Source: Brevundimonas vesicularis
GTDB lineage: Bacteria; Pseudomonadota; Alphaproteobacteria; Caulobacterales; Caulobacteraceae
Assembly (NCBI RefSeq): GCF_027886425.1
Contig: NZ_CP115671.1
Coordinates: 744,001 to 808,000, forward strand
Direction: 5' to 3'
DNA length: 64,000 bases
Positions 42,394-50,854 of the stretch are shown one piece after another. A program made the position numbers and the translations under genes. The first letter of the stretch is position 1, and each line of letters opens with the position of its first letter. The notes below the pieces were generated by a model. It made no database searches. It had not been told where the DNA came from and saw only the letters and a program-made list of their open reading frames with translations.

Positions 42394-43158
42394 TTATCGC
42401 AGGATCGCCCAATCCAGAGCGTGGACACGGTCTCGTCCCAGGGCGGCGGCCATAGGAGGGGCGGCGAACAGGTCGGCGATGGCGGGATCGAGCACGTTCA
42501 GTCCGCCGGTGAAGGCCCCGAAGGCCGGCAGGACGATCCGCGATCCGTCCGTGACGAAGCAAGGACGGCGCACGCCGCGCCCATAGGCGGCGATCTTGGC
42601 GGCGGGATGCAGGTGGCCCGCGACCTCGCCGCGCCGGTCCTCGTCGGCCGTCAGCGCCTCCGGCTCGTGGGTCAGGCGCAACGCGCCGAGGATCATATCG
42701 CCGACGATCCGGCCGGGCAGGCGGGACGCCGTGTCCGCATCGCGAGCCATGCTGCGATTCAGGGCCTCGCGGTCGTGATTGCCTTCCAGCCACAGCCAGT
42801 CGCGCCCGGCCGCCAGCCGGTCCAGCCGCGCCCGGTCGTCGGCCGCCATGCGGGGAATGGCCTTGGTGTCATGGAAGCTGTCGCCCAGCAGCACGACCAC
42901 GGCCGGGTTCAGTTCGACGATCTCGGCTTCCAGCCTGTCCAGCGTGGCGCGGCTGTCATAGGGCGGCAGAAGTTGGCCGCGCACCGCGAAGGCAGAGCCC
43001 TTTTCCAGATGCAGGTCTGCGACGATCAGGGTGCGGTGTGCCGGAACCCACATCGCGCCGGAACAGCGCAGCACGCAGGCCTCGCCCGCGATCCGCACGC
43101 TCAGCGAACCGCAGATCTTGCGGGCTGGGGACAGGGTCTGGCGCAGGGCGGCGTTCAT
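42394..43158 (-). CDS. pdeM: Ligase-associated DNA damage response endonuclease PdeM
   Basis: 254 residues of a calcineurin-type phosphoesterase: LIVADLHLEKGSAFA (Asp, His), VVVLLGDSFHDTK (Asp), LWLEGNHDRE (Asn, His), LTHEPEAL (His) and EVAGHLHPAA (His pair). The order and the EKG after DLHL are characteristic of PdeM. The start overlaps the stop of the upstream helicase (ATGA), the normal arrangement of this repair cassette. Its ATP-dependent ligase and exonuclease partners are not adjacent. Confidence 0.9.
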   Translation of the reverse strand: MNAALRQTLSPARKICGSLSVRIAGEACVLRCSGAMWVPAHRTLIVADLHLEKGSAFAVRGQLLPPYDSRATLDRLEAEIVELNPAVVVLLGDSFHDTKAIPRMAADDRARLDRLAAGRDWLWLEGNHDREALNRSMARDADTASRLPGRIVGDMILGALRLTHEPEALTADEDRRGEVAGHLHPAAKIAAYGRGVRRPCFVTDGSRIVLPAFGAFTGGLNVLDPAIADLFAAPPMAAALGRDRVHALDWAILR

Positions 43159-45674
43159 GCGGCGGCCCCAGACTGGCTGGGCGGCTCGGCGTCGTCCATG
43201 ACCTCGGCGATCAGTAGGTCGGCGCTTTCGTCCAGAATCATTTCGGCGGCGTCTCCGCTGACCCTTTCGCGTCCGATCTGGACCAGCACGGGCACGCAGA
43301 AGGGCGAGGCGCGGTTCAGAGGCTGATGGCGGATACGCCCCTCGATGCGCGCCAACATCTGGCCCAGGCGCGCCACGTCCAGCAGTCGGGACGCGGCGTC
43401 GGCGCGGGCGGTCTTCAGCAGCAGATGGTCGGGTTGGTGGCGGCGCAGCACGTCGTAGATCAGGTCGGTGGAGAAGGTCACCTGCCGGCCGGTCTTTTCG
43501 GCGCCGGGCTGGCGACGTTCGATCAAGCCCGAGATCAGGGCGCAATTGCGGAAGGATCGCTTCATCATGAAGCTTTCCTCCAGCCAGGCTTCCAGATCGT
43601 CGCCCAGCATGTCCGGCTGGAACAGGGCGTCCAGATCGATCGTGTCCATCGGCTTGATCGACCAGATCGCCAGCGAATAGTCGGTCACGACAAACCCCAG
43701 CGGCCCGACGCCCATCCGGTCCAGCCGCCGGGTCAGCAGCATGCACAGGGTGGTGTGGGCCAGATTGCCCTCGAACGGATAGGCCACAAGGAAATGCCGG
43801 CTGCCGCGCGGAAAGGTTTCGACCAGCATGGATTCGGCGTCGGGAATGACCGAGCGGGTTTCCTGCAACTCCAGCCATTCCTGCACGTCGGGCGGCAGGA
43901 CGCGCCAGTGATCGCGATCATGGATCATGGTGCGCACCCGGTCGGCCAGCGAGGTCGACAGCGGGAACTTCGATCCGCCCCACGACGGAATCTTGGGGTC
44001 GCTGTCATTGGCGTGGGTGACCAGAGCGTCGGTCCCGGTGATGCCCTGAAACGCCCAGGTCTGGCCGGCGAACTGGAAGGTGTCGCCGGGTGTCAGCTGT
44101 TCGAAATACCACTCCTCGGCCTCGCCCACCTTGCGGCCGCCGATCAGCTGGCGCGAGGCGCCGCCGCGACGGCTGGCGACGCGGACATTCAGCGTTCCGG
44201 CCGAGACGATGGCCCCGACGTTCATGCGGTGGCGCTGGGCGATATGCTGGTTTCGGACCTTCCAGCGGCCGTCTTGCGTGCGCACTATGCGGGCGAACCG
44301 GTCATAGGTGCGCAGCGCATAGCTGCCGGTGGCGACGAAATCGACCACCTCCTCGAACTGCTCCCAGGTCAGTGCGCGATAGGGTCCGCAACCGGTGACC
44401 TCGTCATACAGGACCTGCATGTCGAACGGCTCGGAACAGGCGACGCCCATGACGTGCTGGGCCAGGGTGTCGAGCGTGCCGATATGGACCGGCTCCCAGT
44501 CGAAGGCGTTGTCGGCGACGGCCTCGCGCGCCGCCTGGCACTCCAGCATCTCGAACCGGCTGGCGGGCACCAAAAGCGCGCGCGACGGTTCGTCCAGCCG
44601 GTGATTGGCGCGGCCGATGCGCTGGACCAGGCGGCTGGAGCCCTTGGGCGCCGCCATCTGGATGACCAGATCCACGTCGCCCCAGTCGATGCCCAGATCC
44701 AGCGTCGATGTGCAGACCACGGCCCTGAGGTCGCCGCGCGCCATGGCCGCCTCGATCTTGCGCCGCTGCTCGGCCGCCAGCGAGCCGTGGTGCAGGCCGA
44801 TGGGCAGATTATCGTCATTGATGGCCCAGAGCTGCTGGAACACGAACTCCGACTGCCAGCGGGTGTTGACGAAGATCAGGGCCAGGGTCGAACGCTGGAT
44901 GGCGGCATAGACCTCTGGAATTGCGTGCTGGCCGGTGTGGCCGGCCCAAGGGACCTTGCCCTCTGAAATCAGCACGTCGATGACCGCCGGCGCCCCGGGG
45001 TCGCCGCGGACCAAGGCCACGTCAGCGGCGCCGGGCGAGGGACTGAGCCATCCCCGGATCAGATCGGGATCCTCGATGGTCGCGCTCAGACCCACCCGGC
45101 GCATGTCTGGGGCGAAGCTCTGCAGTCTCCCCAAACCCAGAGACAGCAGGTCCCCGCGCTTGCCGCTCCAGATCGCATGGACCTCGTCCAGAACGACGCA
45201 TTTCAGATCGGCGAAATAGGACCGGGCGCCCTCCCAGGCGCAGAACAGGGCCAGCTGCTCGGGCGTGGTCAGCAGGATGTCGGGCGGAAAGTCGCGCTGT
45301 CGCTGGCGTTTGGACTGTTTGGTGTCGCCGGTGCGCGTCTCGACGTGGATGTTCAGCCCGATATCGCGGATCGGGGTCATCAGATTGCGCTCGACGTCCG
45401 TGGTCAGGGCCTTCAGCGGCGACAGATAAAGCGTATGCACCCCCGACCCCGGCCCAGTCGTCGGCTTCGGTCCGCGCTCGGCCAACTCGATCAGACTGGG
45501 CAGAAACCCCGCCAGCGTCTTGCCCCCGCCGGTGGGCGCGACCAGCAGGGCGTGGCGGCCGGCCTGCCCCGCCGCCACCATCTCCAGCTGATGCCGCCGG
45601 GGCGACCAGCCGCGCGACTCGAACCAGTCGGCGAACAAGGGCGGAAGCGTTGCGGGAGCGGCGGCGGTCGTCAC
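43155..45674 (-). CDS. Ligase-associated DNA damage response DEXH-box helicase (Lhr-like)
   Basis: 839 residues of superfamily 2. Walker A APTGGGKTLAGFLP (about 46-59), then TPEQLALFC, motif II CVVLDEVHAIW (DEVH), motif III VGLSATIED, HHGSLAAEQRRK, motif V VVCTSTLDLGIDWGDVDLVIQ and VI RLVQRIGRANHRLDEPS. The C-terminal half is the Lhr winged-helix/beta-barrel. Shorter than E. coli Lhr (over 1,500 residues), as in the ligase-associated form. GTG start. It shares a 58-base divergent region with a second helicase gene. Confidence 0.93.
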   Translation of the reverse strand: MTTAAAPATLPPLFADWFESRGWSPRRHQLEMVAAGQAGRHALLVAPTGGGKTLAGFLPSLIELAERGPKPTTGPGSGVHTLYLSPLKALTTDVERNLMTPIRDIGLNIHVETRTGDTKQSKRQRQRDFPPDILLTTPEQLALFCAWEGARSYFADLKCVVLDEVHAIWSGKRGDLLSLGLGRLQSFAPDMRRVGLSATIEDPDLIRGWLSPSPGAADVALVRGDPGAPAVIDVLISEGKVPWAGHTGQHAIPEVYAAIQRSTLALIFVNTRWQSEFVFQQLWAINDDNLPIGLHHGSLAAEQRRKIEAAMARGDLRAVVCTSTLDLGIDWGDVDLVIQMAAPKGSSRLVQRIGRANHRLDEPSRALLVPASRFEMLECQAAREAVADNAFDWEPVHIGTLDTLAQHVMGVACSEPFDMQVLYDEVTGCGPYRALTWEQFEEVVDFVATGSYALRTYDRFARIVRTQDGRWKVRNQHIAQRHRMNVGAIVSAGTLNVRVASRRGGASRQLIGGRKVGEAEEWYFEQLTPGDTFQFAGQTWAFQGITGTDALVTHANDSDPKIPSWGGSKFPLSTSLADRVRTMIHDRDHWRVLPPDVQEWLELQETRSVIPDAESMLVETFPRGSRHFLVAYPFEGNLAHTTLCMLLTRRLDRMGVGPLGFVVTDYSLAIWSIKPMDTIDLDALFQPDMLGDDLEAWLEESFMMKRSFRNCALISGLIERRQPGAEKTGRQVTFSTDLIYDVLRRHQPDHLLLKTARADAASRLLDVARLGQMLARIEGRIRHQPLNRASPFCVPVLVQIGRERVSGDAAEMILDESADLLIAEVMDDAEPPSQSGAAA

Positions 45675-45732
45675 GGACGGGATATAGCATGTTCCCGTTC
45701 CGTTTCAGCCCCAGGCTCGCTATCTATCGGAC

Positions 45733-48588
45733 GTGTCCGACGAATCCGTCATTTCCCAAGCCCGCCTGACCGGCGCCCAGCCGTGGGCGGACTTGCCGCC
45801 GGCGCTCGCCACGCCGCCGGGCGCAGGGGCGGTATGCGATGAGGCGGGGGCCCGGAAGATCGGGCGCGGGGCGGCCGAGGGGTTCTTCAGCACCGGGCCG
45901 GTGATGGTGGCGCATGCGTCGCTGACGGCGCGCCGGCTGGGGCTGACGCCGCCGCCGCGATCGACTGAGTTGATGGATGTGCTGGAGCTTTACGCCTTCG
46001 TGCGGCCGGCGCGCTTCTGTGCGCCGTCGCCGACGGGCTTGGCGCTGTCGCTGGGTCTGGCCGAGCCGAAGTCGGCGGAGGAACAGGCGGCGGCCCTGAG
46101 AGAGGCGGCGGGGCTGCTGCTGCGCGAACTGGCCGATCCGGCCTATGCTGAGCGCGAGGCGGCCTATGTTCTGGCGCTGACGATGCAGCGGGCGGGCTGG
46201 GCCTGGGGCGAGCGGGTGGTTCAGGCGCTGGAGGCCGGCGGCGTACGGGCGCGCCAGCATCGCGGGTCCGGGATGGATGTCTGGTCGCGCCTGACCGAAT
46301 GGGAGGACGATGCGCCGCGCGGCGAGGCGGGATCGGCCCCGGTCGACAGCGAGAGCGCGCGCATCCGGCTGGAAAAACTGCTTCAGGCTTCGGGACTGGA
46401 CGAGACGCGGCCGACCCAATCGGACTACGCCGCCGAAGCCGCCTTCGCCTTTTCGCCGAGGAACGAAGAGGGGCGGCCCCGCATGCTGCTGGCCGAGGCG
46501 GGGACCGGCACGGGCAAGACTCTGGGCTATCTGGCGCCCGCCTCCCTGTGGGCCGAACGGAACCAGGGAGCGGCCTGGATCTCGACCTATACCCGCGCGC
46601 TGCAACGCCAGATCGACCGTGAAAGCCATTCGCTGTGGCCCGATTCGGTCGAGCGCAAGAAGAAGGCGGTGATCCGCAAGGGGCGCGAGAACTATCTGTG
46701 CGTCCTTAATCTGCAGGACATGGTGCAGGCGGCCCAGTTGGGGAATGGCGACCTGATCGGCCTGGCGCTGGCCGGGCGTTGGGCCCTGCATACGCGCGAC
46801 GGCGACATGACGGGCGGGGACTTTCCTGGCTGGCTGCCCGGCCTGTTCGCCATGCCGGCGGCCCATGCGGCGGGAGCCCCCAATTTGGTGGATCGGCGCG
46901 GCGAGTGCGTCCACGCCGCCTGCCCGCACTACCGCGCCTGTTTCGTCGAAAAGACGATCCGCGCCAGCCGCCGTGCGGATCTGGTCATCGCCAACCACGC
47001 CCTCGTTTTGACCCAGGCGGCGTTCGACGGGGCGCGCTCGGCGCGGGGCCAGAAGCAAGACGGTGAGACGGCGGCGCTGAAGCGGATCGTCTTCGACGAG
47101 GGCCACCACCTGTTCGACGCCGCCGACAGCGCCTTTTCCGCCTGCCTGTCGGGCCAGGAGGCGGCTGAGCTGCGCCGCTGGATCCGCGGGCCGGAGGGGC
47201 GGGGGCGTCGCGGGCGCGGGCTGGAACAGCGGCTGGGCGACATGGTCAACGACAATGAGGCGGCGATGAAGGCGCTGCAGGACGCCATCCGCGCCTCGGC
47301 CGCCCTGCCGGGGGAAGGCGTATCGGGCCGCGTTGCGCCAGCCTCCGGCGAGGTCAATCCGATCGGCCCGATCGAGGCCTTCCTGGCCGCCGCACTTGAT
47401 CAACTTCGGGCGCGCACGGCCGAGACAAACACCTATGGCGGGCCCGAGTTCGGCATGGAGTGCGCGCTAAAGCCCGTGACGGATCCGGTGGCCGAGACGG
47501 CGCGAGCGGCGGCGCAGGCTTTGGCCGCTATCGAGGCGCCGCTGCTGGCCTTGTCGCGGCATCTGGAAGACATCCTCGACGACGAGGCGGCCGAGTTGGA
47601 TGGGTCGCAGCGGTCCCGCATCGAGGGCGCTTTGCGCGGTCTGGATCGGCGCGCGCGCATGACCCTGCCGGGATGGCGGTCGATGCTGGCGGCGCTGGAA
47701 GATGGGAGCGATCAGCCCGATCCCGACTTCGTCGATTGGCTGTCGGCCGAGACCGCGTTCGGCCGCATCCACGACGTGGCGCTGCGCCGCCACTGGATCG
47801 ACCCGACCGTTCCGCTGGAGGCCGCCGTGATCGTGCCGTCGCACGGCGTGTTGGTAACCTCCGCCACCCTGTCCGATCCGTTGCAGGAAGACCCGTTCGA
47901 CCTGGCGCGGATGCGGACCGGATCGGCCCGCCTGATCGAGCCGCCTCGCACCCTGAAGGTCGAGAGCCCGTTCGACTATGCGGCCAACAGCCGGGTCATC
48001 GTCGTCAACGATCTGGTCAAGGACGATCCGCGCCAGACGGCGGCGGCGATGCGCGAGCTGTTCCTGGCGGCGGGCGGCGGGGGGCTGGGCCTGTTCACCG
48101 CCATTCGCCGATTGAAGGCGGTTTATGAGCGGCTGGGGCCCGATCTGGCAAAGTCGGGCGTGCCCCTGTATGCCCAGCACGTCGATCCGCTGGAGGTCGG
48201 GGCGCTGGTGGATATGTTCCGGGTCGAGGAGAACTCGTGCCTCTTGGGCACCGACGCCGTGCGCGACGGGGTGGATGTGCCGGGTCGCTCCTTGCGGGTG
48301 CTGGCCTTCGACCGCGTGCCGTGGCCGCGCCCAGACCTGCTGCACAAGGCGCGGCGCGAACGGCTGGGCGGCAAGGGTTATGACGATGCCCTGGCCCGCG
48401 CCCGCATCGCCCAGGCGTTCGGTCGGCTGATCCGGCGCGGCGACGACAAGGGGGTGTTCCTGATGCTGGACGCCGCCACCCCCACCCGCCTGTTCGCCAG
48501 CCTGCCGCCCGGGACCGAGGTCCAGCGCATGGGCTTGGCCGATGCGGTCGAACTGACCCGCAGTTTCCTGAATCCCGAGACGACGTAG
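45733..48588 (+). CDS. DinG-family Fe-S ATP-dependent DNA helicase
   Basis: 951 residues. Helicase core: Walker A AEAGTGTGKTLGYLAPASL (about 257-275), ISTYTRALQRQ, Fe-S cysteines in NYLCVLN (about 322) and ECVHAACPHYRAC (about 392-402, three Cys), VIANHALVL, motif II VFDEGHHLFDAAD, then GVLVTSATL, GLFTAIRRLKAVYE and the final RIAQAFGRLIRRGDDKG. The N-terminal 240 residues resemble a DEDDh exonuclease that has lost its acidic residues (GPVMVAHASLTARRLGL, LMDVLELYAFVRPA). Likely unwinds 5'-3' on damaged or structured DNA. GTG start, divergent from the Lhr-like gene. Confidence 0.88.
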   Translation: MSDESVISQARLTGAQPWADLPPALATPPGAGAVCDEAGARKIGRGAAEGFFSTGPVMVAHASLTARRLGLTPPPRSTELMDVLELYAFVRPARFCAPSPTGLALSLGLAEPKSAEEQAAALREAAGLLLRELADPAYAEREAAYVLALTMQRAGWAWGERVVQALEAGGVRARQHRGSGMDVWSRLTEWEDDAPRGEAGSAPVDSESARIRLEKLLQASGLDETRPTQSDYAAEAAFAFSPRNEEGRPRMLLAEAGTGTGKTLGYLAPASLWAERNQGAAWISTYTRALQRQIDRESHSLWPDSVERKKKAVIRKGRENYLCVLNLQDMVQAAQLGNGDLIGLALAGRWALHTRDGDMTGGDFPGWLPGLFAMPAAHAAGAPNLVDRRGECVHAACPHYRACFVEKTIRASRRADLVIANHALVLTQAAFDGARSARGQKQDGETAALKRIVFDEGHHLFDAADSAFSACLSGQEAAELRRWIRGPEGRGRRGRGLEQRLGDMVNDNEAAMKALQDAIRASAALPGEGVSGRVAPASGEVNPIGPIEAFLAAALDQLRARTAETNTYGGPEFGMECALKPVTDPVAETARAAAQALAAIEAPLLALSRHLEDILDDEAAELDGSQRSRIEGALRGLDRRARMTLPGWRSMLAALEDGSDQPDPDFVDWLSAETAFGRIHDVALRRHWIDPTVPLEAAVIVPSHGVLVTSATLSDPLQEDPFDLARMRTGSARLIEPPRTLKVESPFDYAANSRVIVVNDLVKDDPRQTAAAMRELFLAAGGGGLGLFTAIRRLKAVYERLGPDLAKSGVPLYAQHVDPLEVGALVDMFRVEENSCLLGTDAVRDGVDVPGRSLRVLAFDRVPWPRPDLLHKARRERLGGKGYDDALARARIAQAFGRLIRRGDDKGVFLMLDAATPTRLFASLPPGTEVQRMGLADAVELTRSFLNPETT

Positions 48589-48589
48589 G

Positions 48590-49063
48590 ATGTCCAAGAC
48601 CACGCCCGCCACCGTCGTCCTGACCAAGGCCGGCGTCGCCTTCTCTCTGTTTCCCTACGACTATGATCCCGACGCGCCGCGCGTGGGATTGCAGGCCGCC
48701 GAGGCGTTGGGCGTGGCGCCTGAGCAGGTGTTCAAGACGCTGATGGTCCTGGTCGACGGGGCTCCGGCCTGCGTCATCGTGCCGTCCGACTGCGAGGTCA
48801 GCATGAAGAAGCTGGCGGCGGTGCTGGGAGCCAAGTCGGGCCAGATGATGAAGCCGGCCGACGCCGAACGGCTGACCGGCTACAAGGTCGGCGGGGTCAG
48901 CCCGTTCGGCCAGCGAAAGGCCGTGCCCACTGCGATGGACGAAACCGCCATTCTGTTCGATCAGGTCCTGATCAACGGCGGTCAGCGGGGGCTGCTGCTG
49001 GGCCTGGCGCCGGAGGATGCGCGGCGGGCGGCGAAGGCGGTGCTGGCCGACCTGACCGCCTAG
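48590..49063 (+). CDS. ybaK: Cys-tRNA(Pro)/Cys-tRNA(Cys) deacylase YbaK
   Basis: 157 residues of the YbaK/EbsC family: FPYDYDPDAPRVGLQAAEAL, QVFKTLMVLVDG with the catalytic Lys (residue 49), CVIVPSDCEVSMKKLAAVLG, YKVGGVSPFGQRKAVPTAMDE and FDQVLINGGQRGLLLGL. It clears cysteine mischarged on tRNA-Pro. It begins one base after the helicase stop, so is probably co-transcribed with it. Confidence 0.93.
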   Translation: MSKTTPATVVLTKAGVAFSLFPYDYDPDAPRVGLQAAEALGVAPEQVFKTLMVLVDGAPACVIVPSDCEVSMKKLAAVLGAKSGQMMKPADAERLTGYKVGGVSPFGQRKAVPTAMDETAILFDQVLINGGQRGLLLGLAPEDARRAAKAVLADLTA

Positions 49064-49095
49064 AAGGGCGAGGTGCAGCGCGCTATAGGTCCGGC

Positions 49096-50154
49096 ATGAC
49101 CGACGCCTCGACGACCAAGCGACACAGCCGCAAGGGCCTGTATGCGCCCTTCATCCTGGTGCTGATCGCGCTGGCGGCCTGGACCGGATGGTGGATCTTC
49201 CTGACGCGCCAGATCGATACGCGGCTGGAGGCCCAGGTCCAGACCCTGCGTCAGGACGGCTGGGACATCCGCTTCGCCGACAAATCCATCAACGGCTGGC
49301 CGTTTCGCACCCATGTGGCCTTGACGAACCTGATCGTTCAGGCGCCGTCGGGCCATGCGGTCAAGGCGACCGAACTGACCGCAGAGGCCAACGCCTATCA
49401 GCCGACCAAATGGGTGGTTGTTGCTCCGCAAGGCCTGATGCTGACCCGCGCCGGCAAGGGCGAGGTCGCGGTCAAGGGCGACGCCATCCGCATGAGCGCG
49501 AGCGGCATCGATCAGCGCTGGCCCAATCTGGCGCTGGAGATGGTCAATCCGGTCTTCACGGCCCAGACCGGCGCCGAACCCTTCCCCATCGCCCGCGCCG
49601 CGCGGATCGAATTCTATGCTCGGCCGCATCTGGAGGGCTCGACCGCGCCGACCGACGACGTCGATGTCATGTTTGGCCTGGTGGACGGGCAGGGGCGGGC
49701 GGACGGCCCCGTCGAAGGCTTCGCCCAGGACAGCCGCCTGACGACCCAGCTGGAGGCCGAGATCGGCCAGGCCAGCCTGCTGAAGACCGGCGGCGATGCG
49801 GCGGGCGTCTTCTCGGCCTGGACCAAGGCGGGCGGGACGTTCCGCAATGTGCGCGGCGATCTGCAGGCCGGCGACAGCCGCGCAACCCTCTCCAGCGACG
49901 TGTTGCGAGCCGATGCGAACGGCCGGCTGACCGGCCAGGTCCAGCTTCAGGCGCAGAAGCCTCTGCCCGCCCTGGCCGGACTGATGGCGACGCGTCAGGG
50001 GCCGGTGAACCGGATCGGCGCGGCCGGGGCCGCTGCAGCAGCGGGCGCGGCCGAGGCCACGGGCCAGGAGCAGTTGCCTCTGACGCTGGTTTTCCGCGAC
50101 GGCCGCACCTGGCTCGGCCCCTTCCCGCTGGCCCCGGCGCCCAAGCTGTTCTGA
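49096..50154 (+). CDS. DUF2125-family membrane-anchored protein
   Basis: 352 residues. A basic start (TKRHSRKGLY) and one helix (APFILVLIALAAWTGWWIFL) anchor a long beta-rich periplasmic domain with GWDIRFADKSINGWPFRTHVALTNLIVQAPSG, the DUF2125 opening, and FRDGRTWLGPFPLAPAPKLF at the end. No catalytic motif. Related proteins are common in alphaproteobacteria near aromatic amino-acid genes. The stop overlaps the next start (TGATG). Confidence 0.85.
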   Translation: MTDASTTKRHSRKGLYAPFILVLIALAAWTGWWIFLTRQIDTRLEAQVQTLRQDGWDIRFADKSINGWPFRTHVALTNLIVQAPSGHAVKATELTAEANAYQPTKWVVVAPQGLMLTRAGKGEVAVKGDAIRMSASGIDQRWPNLALEMVNPVFTAQTGAEPFPIARAARIEFYARPHLEGSTAPTDDVDVMFGLVDGQGRADGPVEGFAQDSRLTTQLEAEIGQASLLKTGGDAAGVFSAWTKAGGTFRNVRGDLQAGDSRATLSSDVLRADANGRLTGQVQLQAQKPLPALAGLMATRQGPVNRIGAAGAAAAAGAAEATGQEQLPLTLVFRDGRTWLGPFPLAPAPKLF

Positions 50155-50840
50155 TGGCGCTGCTGGACGAACCCGAAGCCGACGACGCCCTGCTGGCGCT
50201 GGATCGCGCTTTGGTCGAGGCGGTGCGGGCGCGGGTCGCCGCCGGTCCGCGCGACCGGGCCGACGCATCGGCCATCGCCCTGCGTCAGCTGCTGGACGGC
50301 GCCTCGGCCGATGAGGCTGCGGCGGCCAAGGCGGTGTGGGGACGGATCGAGGTGGCGACCGGACCTGCGCTGGTCGTCTGTGGCGGCGTAGCCCAGGCCC
50401 TGGCGACGGACCGCTATGGCCTGCGGTCGCGGCCCCTGTCCGCCGACGAGGCGTTGAAGGCGGCCGAGGCGGGCTCGCGCGCCGTGATCGACCTGTCGCC
50501 CGACCGGCCGTGGTGGGGCCGCCTGCTGGCGCGGCCCGAACTGAAGATCGTCGCCGCCCTGCCGGACGATCGGCGCGGCCGACCTCAGGCGTTCGTCGTG
50601 TCCAAAGAGATGTCCGGCCCCACGGGCGAAGACCGCAGCTTCTGGGTCACCGACAGCGGCTGGTCCGAGACCAAGATCGTGGACGCCCTGGGCGACGCGG
50701 GACTGGTCGCCGATCCGCTGGCGGCGGCGGGCGGGTTGAAGCTGTTCATGCTGACGGGCTATGTGCAGGTCGACGACGGGCGGCTGAAGAGCGCGCCCGG
50801 ACGAATGAGCGGCGTGATCGGCGCCGCCCCCATCTTCTGA
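50154..50840 (+). CDS. Putative chorismate mutase-like protein
   Basis: 228 residues. The first 80 are Ala/Arg-rich helices (DALLALDRALVEAVRARVAA, DASAIALRQLLDGASADEAAAAKAVWGRIE) like a diverged AroQ-type mutase. The remainder (RSRPLSADEALKAAEAGSRAVIDLSPDRPWWGRLLARPELKIVAALP) resembles the extra domain of alphaproteobacterial proteins encoded next to hisC and annotated as chorismate mutase. I do not see the full AroQ active-site set, so catalytic activity is uncertain. Fifteen bases before hisC, which could act on its product pathway. Confidence 0.55.
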   Translation: MALLDEPEADDALLALDRALVEAVRARVAAGPRDRADASAIALRQLLDGASADEAAAAKAVWGRIEVATGPALVVCGGVAQALATDRYGLRSRPLSADEALKAAEAGSRAVIDLSPDRPWWGRLLARPELKIVAALPDDRRGRPQAFVVSKEMSGPTGEDRSFWVTDSGWSETKIVDALGDAGLVADPLAAAGGLKLFMLTGYVQVDDGRLKSAPGRMSGVIGAAPIF

Positions 50841-50854
50841 GATCAAGGCTTTCC

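Noticed and set aside
41818..43326. A 502-codon open frame on the plus strand across VanZ, pdeM and the helicase end
   Set aside because: Antisense shadow with no ribosome site; the minus-strand genes carry the conserved motifs.
43326..44966. A 546-codon open frame on the plus strand inside the Lhr-like helicase gene
   Set aside because: Antisense to all helicase motifs and without any family signature.
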